This document shows positions 1 through 8,761 of a stretch of DNA of 15,824 bases, in pieces. Under the pieces are notes generated by a model, which had not been told where the DNA came from, did not search any database, and saw only the letters and a program-made list of their open reading frames with translations. The DNA lies in contig QKYT01000359.1 of assembly GCA_003550305.1 (NCBI GenBank), positions 101,338 through 117,161 on the forward strand, in the 5' to 3' direction. The stretch's first letter is position 1; each line of letters opens with the position of its first letter. This DNA is from Glomus cerebriforme (lineage: Eukaryota; Glomeromycota; Glomeromycetes; Glomerales; Glomeraceae). The position numbers and the translations under genes are program-made.

Positions 1-601
1 ATGAAAGTGTTTGATTTGGTGCCATTCTATAAAAAAGACCTGTTTCATCAATATTATAGATTCGATCAAGAGTAAATCGACTTAGAAGTTGGTGTAATTT
101 TATTCTTTCTTCTAGAAGAGATCCTAATGGTGCACTTCCTGATTCTCCATGCAAACGATATTTTTGAATATTATTTCATTTTTTAAATCTATCTAACCAT
201 CCATTAGAAAAACATAACTGATTTTCTTGTATATTAAACGCTTCAGCAAAAATTTTTGCTTTTTCTTTAATAAGTAAATCTGTAAGTACTACACCTCCTG
301 CTGTTACATTTTCTACCCAAATATTCATAGCAGAATCAAGCATAGGAAATTTAACTGATTTATGTTTAAAAGTTTTATTAGATTGTTCATTTTCTAATAC
401 AGTTTTCCACTTTTCTTTCTGTAATAAGATTTTTGATATTGTACTTCTTTCAATTGTTAAATTTGGGTATTTTTCATTAAAGTAATTAGCAATTTCTACN
501 TNTGTCTTACTTTTATTAGCTTNAGTCCATTNACAAATTTGACATTTAACNTCATCACTAATAGCTNACCTATGTTTTTTAACTTGTCTTTCTGGAGCCA
601 T
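1..601 (-). pseudogene. Tigger/pogo-like transposase, 5' part, with internal TGA
   Basis: The ATG at 599-601 opens a transposase of the pogo/Tigger (CENP-B-like) group, which cuts and pastes a DNA transposon at TA targets. Residues 1-60 look like the first helix-turn-helix (AEIANYFNEKYPNLTI region as EIANYFNEKYPNLT, then STISKIL). Residues ~78-141 look like the second, CENP-B-type one (MNIWVENV, LLIKEKA, FSNGWLDRFKK). A TGA at 176-178 follows FKK, yet the same frame stays open to the window edge and reads IQKYRLHGESGSAP and then NIDETGLF. The Asp codon at 47-49 fits the first acidic residue of the DDE catalytic domain. The stop could come from a CGA Arg codon or be a sequencing error. Several N bases fall in the N-terminal part. 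The rest of the catalytic domain lies outside the window. Family call is confident; whether it is dead is inference. Confidence 0.85.
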
Positions 602-718
602 AATATTACGTGTAGAAGGTAAAGTGNCNTTTTAAAACTGCAAATACTGCGCNNTTATATAGGTTTATATATGNACAATGCAAATGATCACTAAAATCTA
701 CAGCCAATCAGAAATTAT

Positions 719-892
719 GTGATTATAAAGAGATTTTTATATTAATAAAACTAATATGTACGTTTAATTATTTTTTGGTGATAGTGATTATAATATATAT
801 GTGATTAAAGAAGAGTTTTTTGACTAACTTTAAGTCGGTTACATAAAAATAGGTGATTATAAAAAGGTGTGATTATATAGGAGGTGATTATA
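719..892 (+). repeat. GTGATTATA repeats in the transposon terminus
   Basis: The word GTGATTATA occurs five times in the same direction, at 719, 784, 853, 869 and 884, with a variant GTGATTAAA at 801. The last three are packed at 15-16 nt spacing next to the element end, and the earlier ones are more scattered. Repeats of this kind near transposon ends often serve as transposase binding sites. That role is inferred; the repeats themselves are directly visible. Confidence 0.7.
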
Positions 893-906
893 TAGGGGTC
901 CGACTG

Positions 907-908
907 TA
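907..908. other. Putative TA target site duplication
   Basis: TA lies directly between the terminal CAGTCGG (read on the minus strand) and the F-box-like remnant. It matches the TA target used by pogo/Tigger elements. The second copy would be beyond the left edge. Confidence 0.55.
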
Positions 909-1535
909 TTTGGATATGAGGTCAATGTTTGGGCACACAATTCTGCCAGAGGTACTTTCAAAAGTTTACAAATTAAAAACATTAATAATTGAGGATTTTG
1001 ATTATTTTACCAAAAATAAATTGGTTTACCAATATTTTGAGATTCTTTATATAGATTGTATTAAACTCAAGACAGTTTCTTATATAATTGAAAATAGTGG
1101 CATCTTAAGAAAATTTTATTATTTAAATAATGGGATCTTTATTTGGCTAATAATTTCAATGAGAAATCTCTCAATTTTATTCGCAAGATTGGTGAACATT
1201 GTCCATCAATTGAATACTTGACATTCATTTTCATTAACAAAAGAACATTTTGCCGAATTTGAAAAATTATTAAAAGTTTGTCAAAACTTCAAGTCATTAA
1301 TATTAATTACCTAATTTTAACGAAAGAGAGACATCTGAAAAAATTAAGAGAAATTGGTTTTTTTTTGAATATTTTAAATTTTCATTACAATCATTAGAAG
1401 AATTTTTAGAAAAGTGGAGAGCAATTTCTCTATTTACAAATGATTATACTGTATTTATAATAATATATCAACAAATATAAGAATGATGGAATGATCAAAG
1501 ATTTTACATTTGTTTCAGGGCATGACATGTACTAG
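909..1535 (+). pseudogene. F-box/LRR-like pseudogene, 3' part, frameshifted
   Basis: Coding-like segments follow one another in changing frames. 909 to ~1130 reads LPEVLSKVYKLKTLIIEDF and ENSGILRKFYYLNN. ~1149-1232 reads NNFNEKSLNFIRKIGEHCPS followed by IEYLTF. ~1235-1300 reads EHFAEFEKLLKVCQNFKSL. ~1365 on reads SLQSLEEFLEKWRAISL, and the tail KNDGMIKDFTF ends in TAG at 1533-1535. The CPSIEYLTF-type motif, the leucine-rich spacing and the NDG-IKDF tail resemble the large F-box/LRR-like families of Rhizophagus-type fungi. At least three frameshifts break it, so it is a pseudogene. Its 5' part, including any F-box, is missing at the transposon junction. It could have continued on the far side of the element, outside the window. 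The family call is from pattern memory only. Confidence 0.55.
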
Positions 1536-2540
1536 TTAATATTAAAAATTAACTTCTTTTTGTATTATTTATTTTTTATAAGCTTAATGTACAATAGTAG
1601 CCTTTTTAATATAAGAAAGAAATTGAAAGCATTATGAAATCCCAAGATTTTATTTATTTTTATCATTAATAGTTTCTTATTTTGAAATAGGTAGATATAT
1701 TCATTTTTATTTGATTCTTATTTTTATCTACAAATAATTCTTTACTATGAAAATGTATTAAGAAAATTTTTAAATATTCTACCACCAAAGATTATTTATT
1801 ATGTGGCTTTTACTTATTTTTGATGACTAATTTAATAAAGTTTCTTTTCTTGATACTTGAATTATAAGATGATTATAAACAAAATTCGACAAAGATGGTT
1901 ATTATGTAACTTACTTGGAAGCATCTTAACTTCGGCCGAAACTAATTTGGCCAGGATAACAACCCTTGGCCAAAATTTTAACGCTGACTAGAGTTAATAT
2001 TAAAAAATAAATAATATATAAAGTATATATTTTTTTTTCATTAAACTCTACTGCACAAACTAACAAACACGATTTTCTAATAGTATAAATCTTCTATCAG
2101 TAAATATTTAATCATCCATTAGGATATTAAATTGTGAACATATAAAATATTGACTTTAAAATTATGAGTATATCTATTTGATGAAGAGGAAAGAAAAGAT
2201 TTATAAAGGTCGAGGAGAAAATATATAATATCACAAATTACTCAATTCTATAATTATTTATTATTGATTAATCTTATTAATGTTCAATTTTAAAAAGTTT
2301 TTATTTATTTTTTTTTTTACCAAATTTTTAGTTTTTCAGTCAAGTTGTAATTAATTCAATTATAATAAATTTAAATTATATTAATTTTAGCAGAAAAAAA
2401 ATATGTAACCAGAAATATACTATGATGTCTGTACATTACCTCTTATTTTTGTCTTTAAATAATATTAAAAATGCTCTAGAATTTAAGTAGTTAAAGACTT
2501 TTATTTGAAATATGAAAATATTTTAGCATAGTTTATTGAC
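1536..2540. other. AT-rich non-coding stretch
   Basis: About 1 kb without a credible gene on either strand; homopolymer A/T runs dominate. The only structure I see is the GGCC-containing inverted repeats near 1931-1975, listed separately. Confidence 0.6.
1931..1975. repeat. Short GGCC inverted repeats
   Basis: TTCGGCCGAA at 1931-1940 is a perfect 10-bp palindrome. Just after it, TTTGGCCA (1946-1953) can pair with TGGCCAAA (1967-1974) across a 13-nt loop. Such GGCC words stand out in this AT-rich DNA. A CGGCCGAAAC word recurs near 4268 and a GGCC palindrome at 6048-6063, suggesting remnants of a dispersed repeat. Function unknown. Confidence 0.45.
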
Positions 2541-2656
2541 TTTTTTATATAAACAAGAGTTCATGTTCAGAGGGAAGACAGATCCAAGTGGTACTATACC
2601 CTGAATGCCTGAATGTGACAGTGCTTCCTGTGAACTGTGATGAATACTTTACTTAA
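2537..2656 (+). other. GC-richer islet with short Cys-containing open stretch
   Basis: Between 2555 and 2650 base composition is clearly less AT-rich than the flanks. The plus frame is open from a TGA at 2537 to a TAA at 2654-2656. It reads KSSCSEGRQIQVVLYPEC and then LNVTVLPVNCDEYFT, with four cysteines. There is no ATG in this frame, so at best it is an exon or a gene fragment. An 8-bp tandem repeat, CCTGAATG twice, lies at 2600-2615. No family is recognised. It may be a remnant of an inserted element or of an old gene. Confidence 0.25.
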
Positions 2657-4425
2657 TATTACACATATAAAATAAAAGTTTTGATTTAATTTTTTGGCCA
2701 TGATTAGATGCTAATAATGTAAACAATTTTTTTATTATAAATTAGATTCTATTCTTCAAGTAGTTTCAGGGATTATATATTTTTTATATTTTATTTCTCA
2801 CTACTATCAATTTGTAACGATACTGTGCTTCTCCTTAAAATAAAATAAATAAAATTAGATTCTATTCTTTGTTATAAATACTTTATATAGCTTATTATTT
2901 TTATTAATTTCTTTTACTTGGTTTTTTCTTATTATTTTATTATTATATGTGTAATTCAATGTATTTTTTTATTAAATCTGGTTTATTAATCATGTTTTCA
3001 AACAATTTAATATTTTTTTATCAATTATATTTGAAGATTTCAACTTGAATAATTATATGTAGATTTCATTTTGAACAATTATTATGGATGATTATATCAA
3101 TTTTTTAATTTGATACTGTATATAAATTTCTTTCTAGACAAAATATAAAATCATTACATATGCAAAATGCATCAATTATAAAAAATAAATAATTAAATGA
3201 TTTGTATGCAAAGAATAAAATTATAAAATGATAAAAAAAAAAAAATGTAAAAAATAATTTGTTTTTTTTGATACAACTAAATTAATAAAAAGTCCTTCAA
3301 TCATTGAACTTAGAATAATTTTTTAAAAAAAATCCAAAAATTCTTTATCAAAAAAATAAATAATAAATCATGATTAAATCATAAAATTTGAATTTCTATA
3401 TAATTATACTGTAAAATAATTAAAATTCAAATATTAATCAAAACAAGTCAAGAATCAAAATCGTTTTGGGATTATAATAGTATTATAATAAAGAAAATAC
3501 TAGAAGAATTTTAGAATAAAATATTTGAACGAATTATCTCAGCTTGTAGTGATTGGATTTATGCGATTTTAGGCTTATTTAAAAGCTCATGATTCAGGCT
3601 ATCCAATTATATAAATATCGCATGATTTAGAAGGATGTATGGCGAGAGTTCGCATTTCAAATGTGCTATATTTTATTGAAATTTCATTTAGATTTTTAGA
3701 CTGTAATGGTTGCAATATATAAGTAAGTATTATCAAACTTTTTTGCTCTATAATTATTTTAAACAGAAATAAATTTAATAATAAAACAAGAACCATTCCA
3801 AATAATCATGAGCTTGAATGGCATTTAATTGTGTGTATCGGATTAATCTGTCAATCTCTTTACTTCCTGATGTTCGATAAGAATAATTTTCTTTCATTTA
3901 TAAAATGATTACAATAGATAAACCTTAATAATCCATTTATATTAAAACTACTTTTTATNTATTTTTATAACTATAAATCATAAAGATTTTCAGCAGTATA
4001 TTTTTTATTGTCATCCCTTTTCCTTACCTAATTTTATTATATCTTCTCTCCTTTAATACATTCGATACTAATTTATTGTTAAAAAGGTAGATCTAAATAA
4101 ACAAACTGTAATTTTTATGAAATTATTATTTAAACAAAATAGAACAAGCTTTGTCCAGAATTCGATCTATTCATGATAATATAGTATTTTAATGTTTTAT
4201 TGATTCTGTTTATTTGTTTCATCAATTAATACTTTTATCACATAAATTATAAAAATAAAATAATATCCGGCCGAAACGATTCATGAAAATGAAATAATTA
4301 TTTATTAAAATAAAATACATAAAATTATTAATTGTTCGATTATTTTAAAAATTAAAAATAAAATTCTATAAAAACTATTCTATCATTAATCTAGTAAATA
4401 TTGTTTACTGATTTTATTAGTAATC
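2657..4425. other. AT-rich non-coding stretch
   Basis: Roughly 1.8 kb of A/T-rich sequence with runs of A and T and no credible coding signal. A short open frame on the minus strand at 3599-3796 lacks coding character. One N is at 3959. A CCGGCCGAAAC word at ~4267 echoes the palindrome at 1931. Confidence 0.6.
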
Positions 4426-4975
4426 TTATTCTTCATTTGTATCATTTTGTTGTTTTCTAATTGTTCCTTCTTGCATTCCTTTATAATCCTTTCTATGTTA
4501 TTTCTACTAATATTCTTGTTTATTTCTTTTTGTTATTTTTATTCTAATTCATACCATTATTTCCTTCTATTCCACCTTATCACATCTTTTGTTCCAAATT
4601 AATTTTCATATATCCTTCTGTTTAATTAGCACGATAGAACTAACTTCCCATTTTGTTTTTTGGTATATTATTTATTTGTCACATTCACTCATCAAATCAT
4701 CATTTTTTTTCCAAATTTCGTAAATGATCTCAATATTCCTGGCACTTTTCTTATTTTCTATCAGGATATCTTTCTTTGTTTATATACTTCAAATTTATTC
4801 TTTCCAATTTTTTTCTGTGAATATCTGTTTTTTAACTTCTCAGTTTTTTATCTTCTTTCTGTCACCATAACAATGATCTCTTTGGTCTTCATCAGTTCTT
4901 CATTCACCCATTTACCTAATCGTTTTTGCTTTTTTATTGTCACATAGATTGTATATTTGTATTATCAGATAAAAA
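4426..4975 (-). pseudogene. Purine-rich, Lys/Glu-rich coding remnant (unidentified)
   Basis: The plus strand is strongly pyrimidine-rich here, so the minus strand is A/G-rich. It breaks into protein-like pieces in shifting frames. 4848 to ~4975 reads KRLGKWVNEELMKTKEIIV and ends at TAA. 4672-4779 reads KDILIENKKSARNIEIIYEI then WKKNDDLMSECDK and stops. A last piece, KGMQEGTIRKQQNDTNEE, stops at 4426-4428. The charged, helix-prone composition suggests a degraded coiled-coil or retroelement-type protein, but no family is recognised. The hydrophobic plus-strand open frame at 4660-4947 is best explained as its antisense. Confidence 0.3.
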
Positions 4976-5212
4976 AAATCAGTTATACTTACTTTAAACA
5001 GTATATACTTACTGCGATTAAAACATTTGCACATGCGTTAAAAAAAGCTTTTTATTATATTTTGTAAGATAGTACATGATAAATTGAAATGTTGAGATCT
5101 GTTCTATATAAGCAAATTTTAATTCAATACTTAGCCAGCTCCTTTATATTTTATATTGAGAATCATTAAATACTAAATTCTTTATAGAATTTCCTCTTGG
5201 AAATACAAATGA

Positions 5213-5587
5213 TTACTCAACAAAATGGTAAAGATTGTTTGCGATTTCTACTACGCTTTGTTCTTGGTTCACTAAGCTCACGACTACTTGGTTGTTAAAA
5301 GTTATTTCGTAACTTGTAGGATACCCGATAATAAAGTCTCCAAACGGTCGAAGAAATACTGGCGCTACTGGTCTGTTTCTAGTGACATCTGTAACGGTAA
5401 TCCCGGCTGGGATCTGTATGTCATTTGGAGGGTTTCCGTTATCAGTAAAGTAGATTCTTCCGTGTGGAGACCCAAGAGAGCCAATCCTTAGAACGACGTT
5501 TCCACCAAGGTCAACACAATAGGTGTTGGTATTTATATAGGAGAATGAACCGGCAAATCTCATTTTGGGAGTAATATCTGTTTTCAT
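5213..5587 (-). CDS. Orphan small protein, 124 aa, beta-rich
   Basis: The start is the ATG at 5585-5587, in the good context CCAAAATGA; the stop is TAA at 5213-5215. An in-frame extension to a TTG at 5600-5602 is possible but less likely. The protein begins MKTDITPKMRFAG and is rich in Gly, Asn, Pro, Val and Ile, with alternating short hydrophobic stretches (NVVLRIGSL, FGDFIIGYP, NNQVVVSLV) typical of an all-beta fold. It has one Cys, no signal peptide and no membrane segment. I do not recognise the family. Composition is less AT-rich than the flanks and there is no intron, frameshift or internal stop, so it looks like a real or recently acquired gene. A TATA-like word lies about 60 nt upstream. 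Function cannot be assigned. Confidence 0.6.
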   Translation of the reverse strand: MKTDITPKMRFAGSFSYINTNTYCVDLGGNVVLRIGSLGSPHGRIYFTDNGNPPNDIQIPAGITVTDVTRNRPVAPVFLRPFGDFIIGYPTSYEITFNNQVVVSLVNQEQSVVEIANNLYHFVE

Positions 5588-5644
5588 TTTGGTATAGTAC
5601 AAAGTAAACAGATAACGTATGAAAGTTAAGTATTTTTTTTTTCG

Positions 5645-5655
5645 CTTATTATATG
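5645..5655 (-). promoter_or_regulatory. TATA-like element upstream of the orphan ORF
   Basis: On the minus strand CATATAATAAG lies 58-68 nt before the ATG at 5587, followed by an A-run and then the leader. Position and sequence fit a fungal TATA element, but TATA-like words are common in this AT-rich DNA. Confidence 0.35.
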
Positions 5656-5659
5656 TAGA

Positions 5660-6020
5660 TCACACAGATCAATTAACTGACTGTTCCCCATCGTCCGTCA
5701 CTTGAAAACTATGCTTTACTCGATCAAAGAGTTAGTTCTTACCGTATTTTTTCCTGTTAACAAATAATGAAGTATTTCAAAGAAATACAAAAGAAAAAAG
5801 AAAAAAGAAAAAAAAACGCGTTGGTAATAATTGTTTGTCGAAACTTTCAGTATACACTGATTTCACTGATTTGACGATCATGAGATATGATATAATGACA
5901 TAAGTTATCTCTATTAAGATATATAGAGGTACAAAAAAATTACTGATAACTGCACGCGCTTTTTCAATAAAATTCCGGTAGACATAATACAGAACATATA
6001 TATTTTTGGTAAGGTAATAC
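5660..6020. other. Intergenic, no gene seen
   Basis: Holds the upstream flank of the orphan gene, a purine tract (AAAAAAGAAAAAAG type, ~5788-5816) and then AT-rich sequence. No coding signal is visible on either strand. Confidence 0.5.
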
Positions 6021-6146
6021 GAAATCGTGATCGGCCTAAATCAACGTAATTTTGGCCAAAATTAACACCATAATCAAAAGCGTCTAAACTCAATCGCAAT
6101 AATCGCAAAATTTTGTCAGAAATCGTGATCACCCCAAAATCGTGAT
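6021..6146. repeat. AATCGTGAT direct repeats with 16-bp GGCC palindrome
   Basis: GAAATCGTGATC occurs at 6021-6032 and again at 6119-6130, and AAAATCGTGAT at 6136-6146. Between them AATTTTGGCCAAAATT (6048-6063) is a perfect 16-bp palindrome. The block looks like a fragment of a dispersed non-coding repeat or MITE. Open frames overlapping it on the minus strand have no protein character. Confidence 0.5.
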
Positions 6147-6548
6147 AAACCCAAAACAACAGCTAAAAATAATATTATTGCCCATCCGAGCTGGGTTATG
6201 CAACAGAAAATTTCACAGACGCGAACCCAATTAAAATTATGGACAATATAAATTTTTTGGTTGATTATACTAATGTTAATGTCTTTAATAATTGACGACC
6301 AAAAAAAAAATTGACGCAAATGTCCTGAAGTAGATAAAACTTTATTAATAATTTGTCAAGTACATAGATGAGTAGCTTTGGAGGATTGAGATATAAATTG
6401 ATCATTACATAGTAAATCAGAAAATATAATGAAGTACAGTATATGATGCTATCAAAGAGGGAGGGAGTTCTCGGATCCTAGGCCATATCATCACTTTCTT
6501 TTTATTTTATTAAATACTACATAAATGAGAGTCCCAGCACCATTTTTA

Positions 6549-6608
6549 TTTTGTGCTACTATTACCGTTACTACTGTTATTACTACTATTACTACTGCTA
6601 CTATTGCT
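6549..6608 (-). repeat. Degenerate AGT/AAT trinucleotide tract (Ser/Asn)
   Basis: About twenty triplets of AGT, AGC, AAT and AAC in one frame encode a Ser/Asn tail. In the +1 frame the same triplets are nearly all TAG, TAA, CAG or CAA. The Ser/Asn reading needs no mutation and ends in its own stop, so it is preferred. Confidence 0.55.
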
Positions 6609-6888
6609 AAAACTAACTATTTCTTATTTTCCTCCTTTTCAACCCATTCGATAATCTTATCCATAGAAGTTCTTCTTGATGATTTTTGATGATGATAAAA
6701 ACCAGCTAATGTGCTAGCACTAAGTCCAATTTCGATTGATAAAATGTTGTACAATTGCATTGGAGAATGACTTCTCTTTTCCGTCTATTATTAAAAAGGG
6801 CTGTAAATTCAGTATGTTTCATATTCATTTGTATATTCAGGATATTATCCTGTGGAAATGTGACTTGCGGAAGAGAATCGGTTTGATC

Positions 6889-6971
6889 CTGTTAGAAAAA
6901 AATAAGGCGCAATTTGGCGCAGATAAGTATATATGCATGACGTATATAATTTTTTCTAGTGCACGACCTAC
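6889..6971 (-). other. Predicted 83-nt GT-AG intron in the decayed gene
   Basis: Donor AAG|GTAGGT and acceptor TTTTTCTAACAG|GA flank 83 nt. Splicing keeps the codon phase between the two coding-like exons. The size matches the 77-82 nt introns of the kinase gene in this window. Confidence 0.45.
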
Positions 6972-7077
6972 CTTGAGATGACGCTTCATTTCGCTATTCA
7001 GCTTCTGTACACATCCTTTGAAGCTCATTACTTAATGTTAAGAGGGTTCTTTTAAAATTATTATCTTGTGATCCCAT

Positions 7078-8403
7078 TAGATATTTGTGAAAAAAAAGAT
7101 AGCGATGGCAAAGATTATATAAATGTTTATATTTCCCGAAAAAATGCCCTGTATTATATCCATAGTTAGGATACCATGGGTTAGCATCTCGAAAAAAGCA
7201 ATAGTGATGCTGAAAACTGTGATCAAGAAAATATCTGAGTTTGAGAATATTTTTTTAGATAGATCTTTTGTTTTATTAATTTTATATTAAATTGATATTT
7301 TTTTACTTATTAGAAGAAAAGAAATACCAAAGTGCTTCTCTAGAAAATAATCCTTTTATATGTTTTACAATCGCCTGGCAAAAATAAATGCCCATGCATA
7401 TATACAAGTATAGAGAATCCGTATCAAAATATGGATCTGAAATAATCATGAAAATATTATCATAACTTTACCCCTATTTCTGAAAAAGAAATATTAAAAT
7501 CTGGCATTGATGTCTGTATCTAAAGACAAAAAAAAGTTGTGCTTCCCATAACCCCTTTATCACATAACATGAGTAATAATAATAATTTTTGTAAAAGTCT
7601 GGCCGTAAGAAAGTAGAGTAATATTTTTTTATTAATAAAATTTCGCTAATATTCATTACAAAGGTATAAAGCTAAAAAGAATATAAAGAATAAAAATAAA
7701 CTATGTTCTTTGAGTCATATCGCGTAAACGCTATATTATTTGTGGTCTCATTCTAACTCTTAAATTTTCATTCATGGTGCAGTTTGATACAAAAAAACCT
7801 TCATTGACTTAGAGGATAATTATTTATAAAAAAAAATTTCCAGTAAATAATAGAAATAATGACAGGCTATTTATAAAAAAGTTTACAGTCAGATCCGCTT
7901 GACAAAATTATCTATTCCAGGAAAGATTCATCAGGAGCATTGGCGCAAATTTTACCACTATTTCAGGAGATGATTGTGCCAATATGCATCATTATGTAAA
8001 TGAGATTTTTAATACCCTTAATCTGCCTTATGTAATATATACGAATCTACAGAAAAATTATTTTATCTGTTTTTCTCTTAGTTTATTTGAAAAAAGATTT
8101 AGCCTTTATCTTTAGGTTTATTAATTAAAAATGACTGCGGTTAATATACAGTATCACAATGGCGTAGTTGTCTCACATGACCAGATAAAAAATTATGTTT
8201 ATGTATTAAATAAAAATAAGGAAATCAAGTTCTATACTAATGTCTAGTGTATAATCTTACAGTCTAACTAACCACCTGATATTTATGTGATTTGGAAATT
8301 CATCCTGTGTTCTTTATGAAATGACTATAAAATACATAAATGATAAGAAGCTAGGATTATAAGAAATTGCAATACAGGAATTTGTTAAATAATAAATTCT
8401 CAC
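7078..8403. other. AT-rich stretch with only short ambiguous open pieces
   Basis: No gene can be supported. Short protein-like stretches exist. On the minus strand, 7160-7258 is open in the frame of the decayed gene, and ~7300-7415 reads SDPYFDTDSLYLY. On the plus strand, around 7900-8100, two overlapping frames are both open. A 38-codon ATG frame at 8131-8247 begins MTAVNIQYHNGVVV. None has enough length, motif or context to be called. Some may belong to a larger decayed gene upstream of 7077. Confidence 0.4.
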
Positions 8404-8757
8404 ATTATATCAATCTAATAAGTTAGAGTACTTGAGTTATTCCTCCTCGAAAAGCTTTCTCTTCTTTTTTGTGTCCGTCTAACTTGTCATCCCAAAGTCA
8501 ATCAGGTAGATATCACCGTTATTATTAATTAAGATATTTTCCTCTCGAATGTCATTGTGGAGGATGCCATACTTGTAGATCACTTCTAATCCCTTAATAG
8601 TCCTCGACCTTTGCCATTTTATTATTTTTTGGTCACTCAACATAGTGCCAACAATAGTCAAGCCGATAATAAAACATATGCCTCCTCCATAATATCCATA
8701 ATAGACCAATTTTGGGATATACTTATCTTGAATACACAGGTTTAAAGGTGGTCATTA
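8404..8757 (-). pseudogene. Kinase-like protein, C-terminal fragment with stops
   Basis: In one minus-strand frame, 8757 to 8479 reads LCIQDKYIPKLVYYGYYGGG, then GLTIVGTMLSDQK, KGLEVIYKYGILHNDIREEN, ILINNNGDIYLIDFGMTS and TAG (8479-8481). HNDIREEN is the catalytic-loop motif (Asp and Asn present, Asn instead of Arg in HRD) and DFG is the metal-binding motif. After the TAG the frame continues TDTKKKRKLFEEE, TAA (8437-8439), LKYSNLLD, TGA and YN, which resembles the natural tail of this family. The glycine loop and the Lys/Glu pair are missing: the similarity ends abruptly near 8757. I read it as a truncated, dead copy of a kinase-like family expanded in Glomeromycotina, distinct from the Sel1-linked kinase next door. 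Confidence 0.7.
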
Positions 8758-8761
8758 ACAC

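Larger units (their letters stand above)
1..906 (-). mobile_element. Tigger/pogo-like DNA transposon, 5' portion
   Basis: The transposase plus about 305 nt of terminal non-coding DNA form the 5' end of a DNA transposon running off the left edge. Read on the minus strand the terminus begins CAGTCGGACCCC at 906 and is preceded by TA at 907-908. A CAGT-type end and a duplicated TA are usual for Tc1/mariner-pogo elements. F-box-like coding sequence begins directly after the TA, so 906/907 is a sharp junction. The other terminus and its TA copy lie outside the window, so a complete pair of inverted repeats cannot be shown. Confidence 0.7.
6546..7077 (-). pseudogene. Two-exon decayed gene with helical C-terminal module and Ser/Asn tail
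   Basis: The ATG at 7075-7077 starts MGSQDNNFKRTLLTLSNELQ. A phase-1 GT-AG intron (GTAGGT donor at 6971, TAACAG acceptor at 6889, 83 nt) joins exon 2, which stays in register: SNRFSSASH, YPEYTNEYET, then TEKRSHSPMQLYNILSIEIG, LSASTLAGFYHHQKSSRRTS and MDKIIEWVEKEENKK. Six stop codons interrupt this single frame, at 6994, 6845, 6809, 6791, 6788 and 6785. A one-base slip after ENKK joins a Ser/Asn-rich tail (6549-6608) ending in TAA at 6546-6548. The last module looks like a small helix-turn-helix with a basic RR turn, but I cannot name the family. The frame is also open upstream of the ATG to ~7258, so exon 1 may be longer. It is clearly a pseudogene if the frame assignment is right. Confidence 0.5.

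Noticed and set aside
853..1221. Open frame starting inside the transposon end and running into the F-box remnant
   Set aside because: Its beginning is translated terminal repeat and it starts at GTG. Only the part after 908 is family-like, and that is listed as a pseudogene.
3599..3796. 65-codon minus-strand open frame
   Set aside because: Hydrophobic low-complexity translation of AT-rich DNA, with no motif or homology cue.
4660..4947. 95-codon plus-strand frame that looks like a membrane protein
   Set aside because: Phe/Leu/Ile-rich only because the strand is pyrimidine-rich; it is antisense to the purine-rich coding remnant.
5288..5491. 67-codon plus-strand frame
   Set aside because: Antisense shadow of the orphan gene at 5213-5587.
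5914..6319. Two overlapping minus-strand frames of 81 and 67 codons
   Set aside because: They run across the repeat and palindrome block and show no protein-like composition.
6736..7028. Frames on both strands across the intron of the decayed gene
   Set aside because: They read through the predicted intron and lose the coding-like register. The exon reading explains the region better.
6546..7077. A changed genetic code with TAA and TAG as Gln
   Set aside because: The orphan gene and the Sel1 array end in ordinary TAA, and related fungi use the standard code. TGA also appears among the stops. Decay is simpler.
7474..7656. 60-codon minus-strand Tyr/Phe-rich frame
   Set aside because: AT-driven composition and no recognisable motif.
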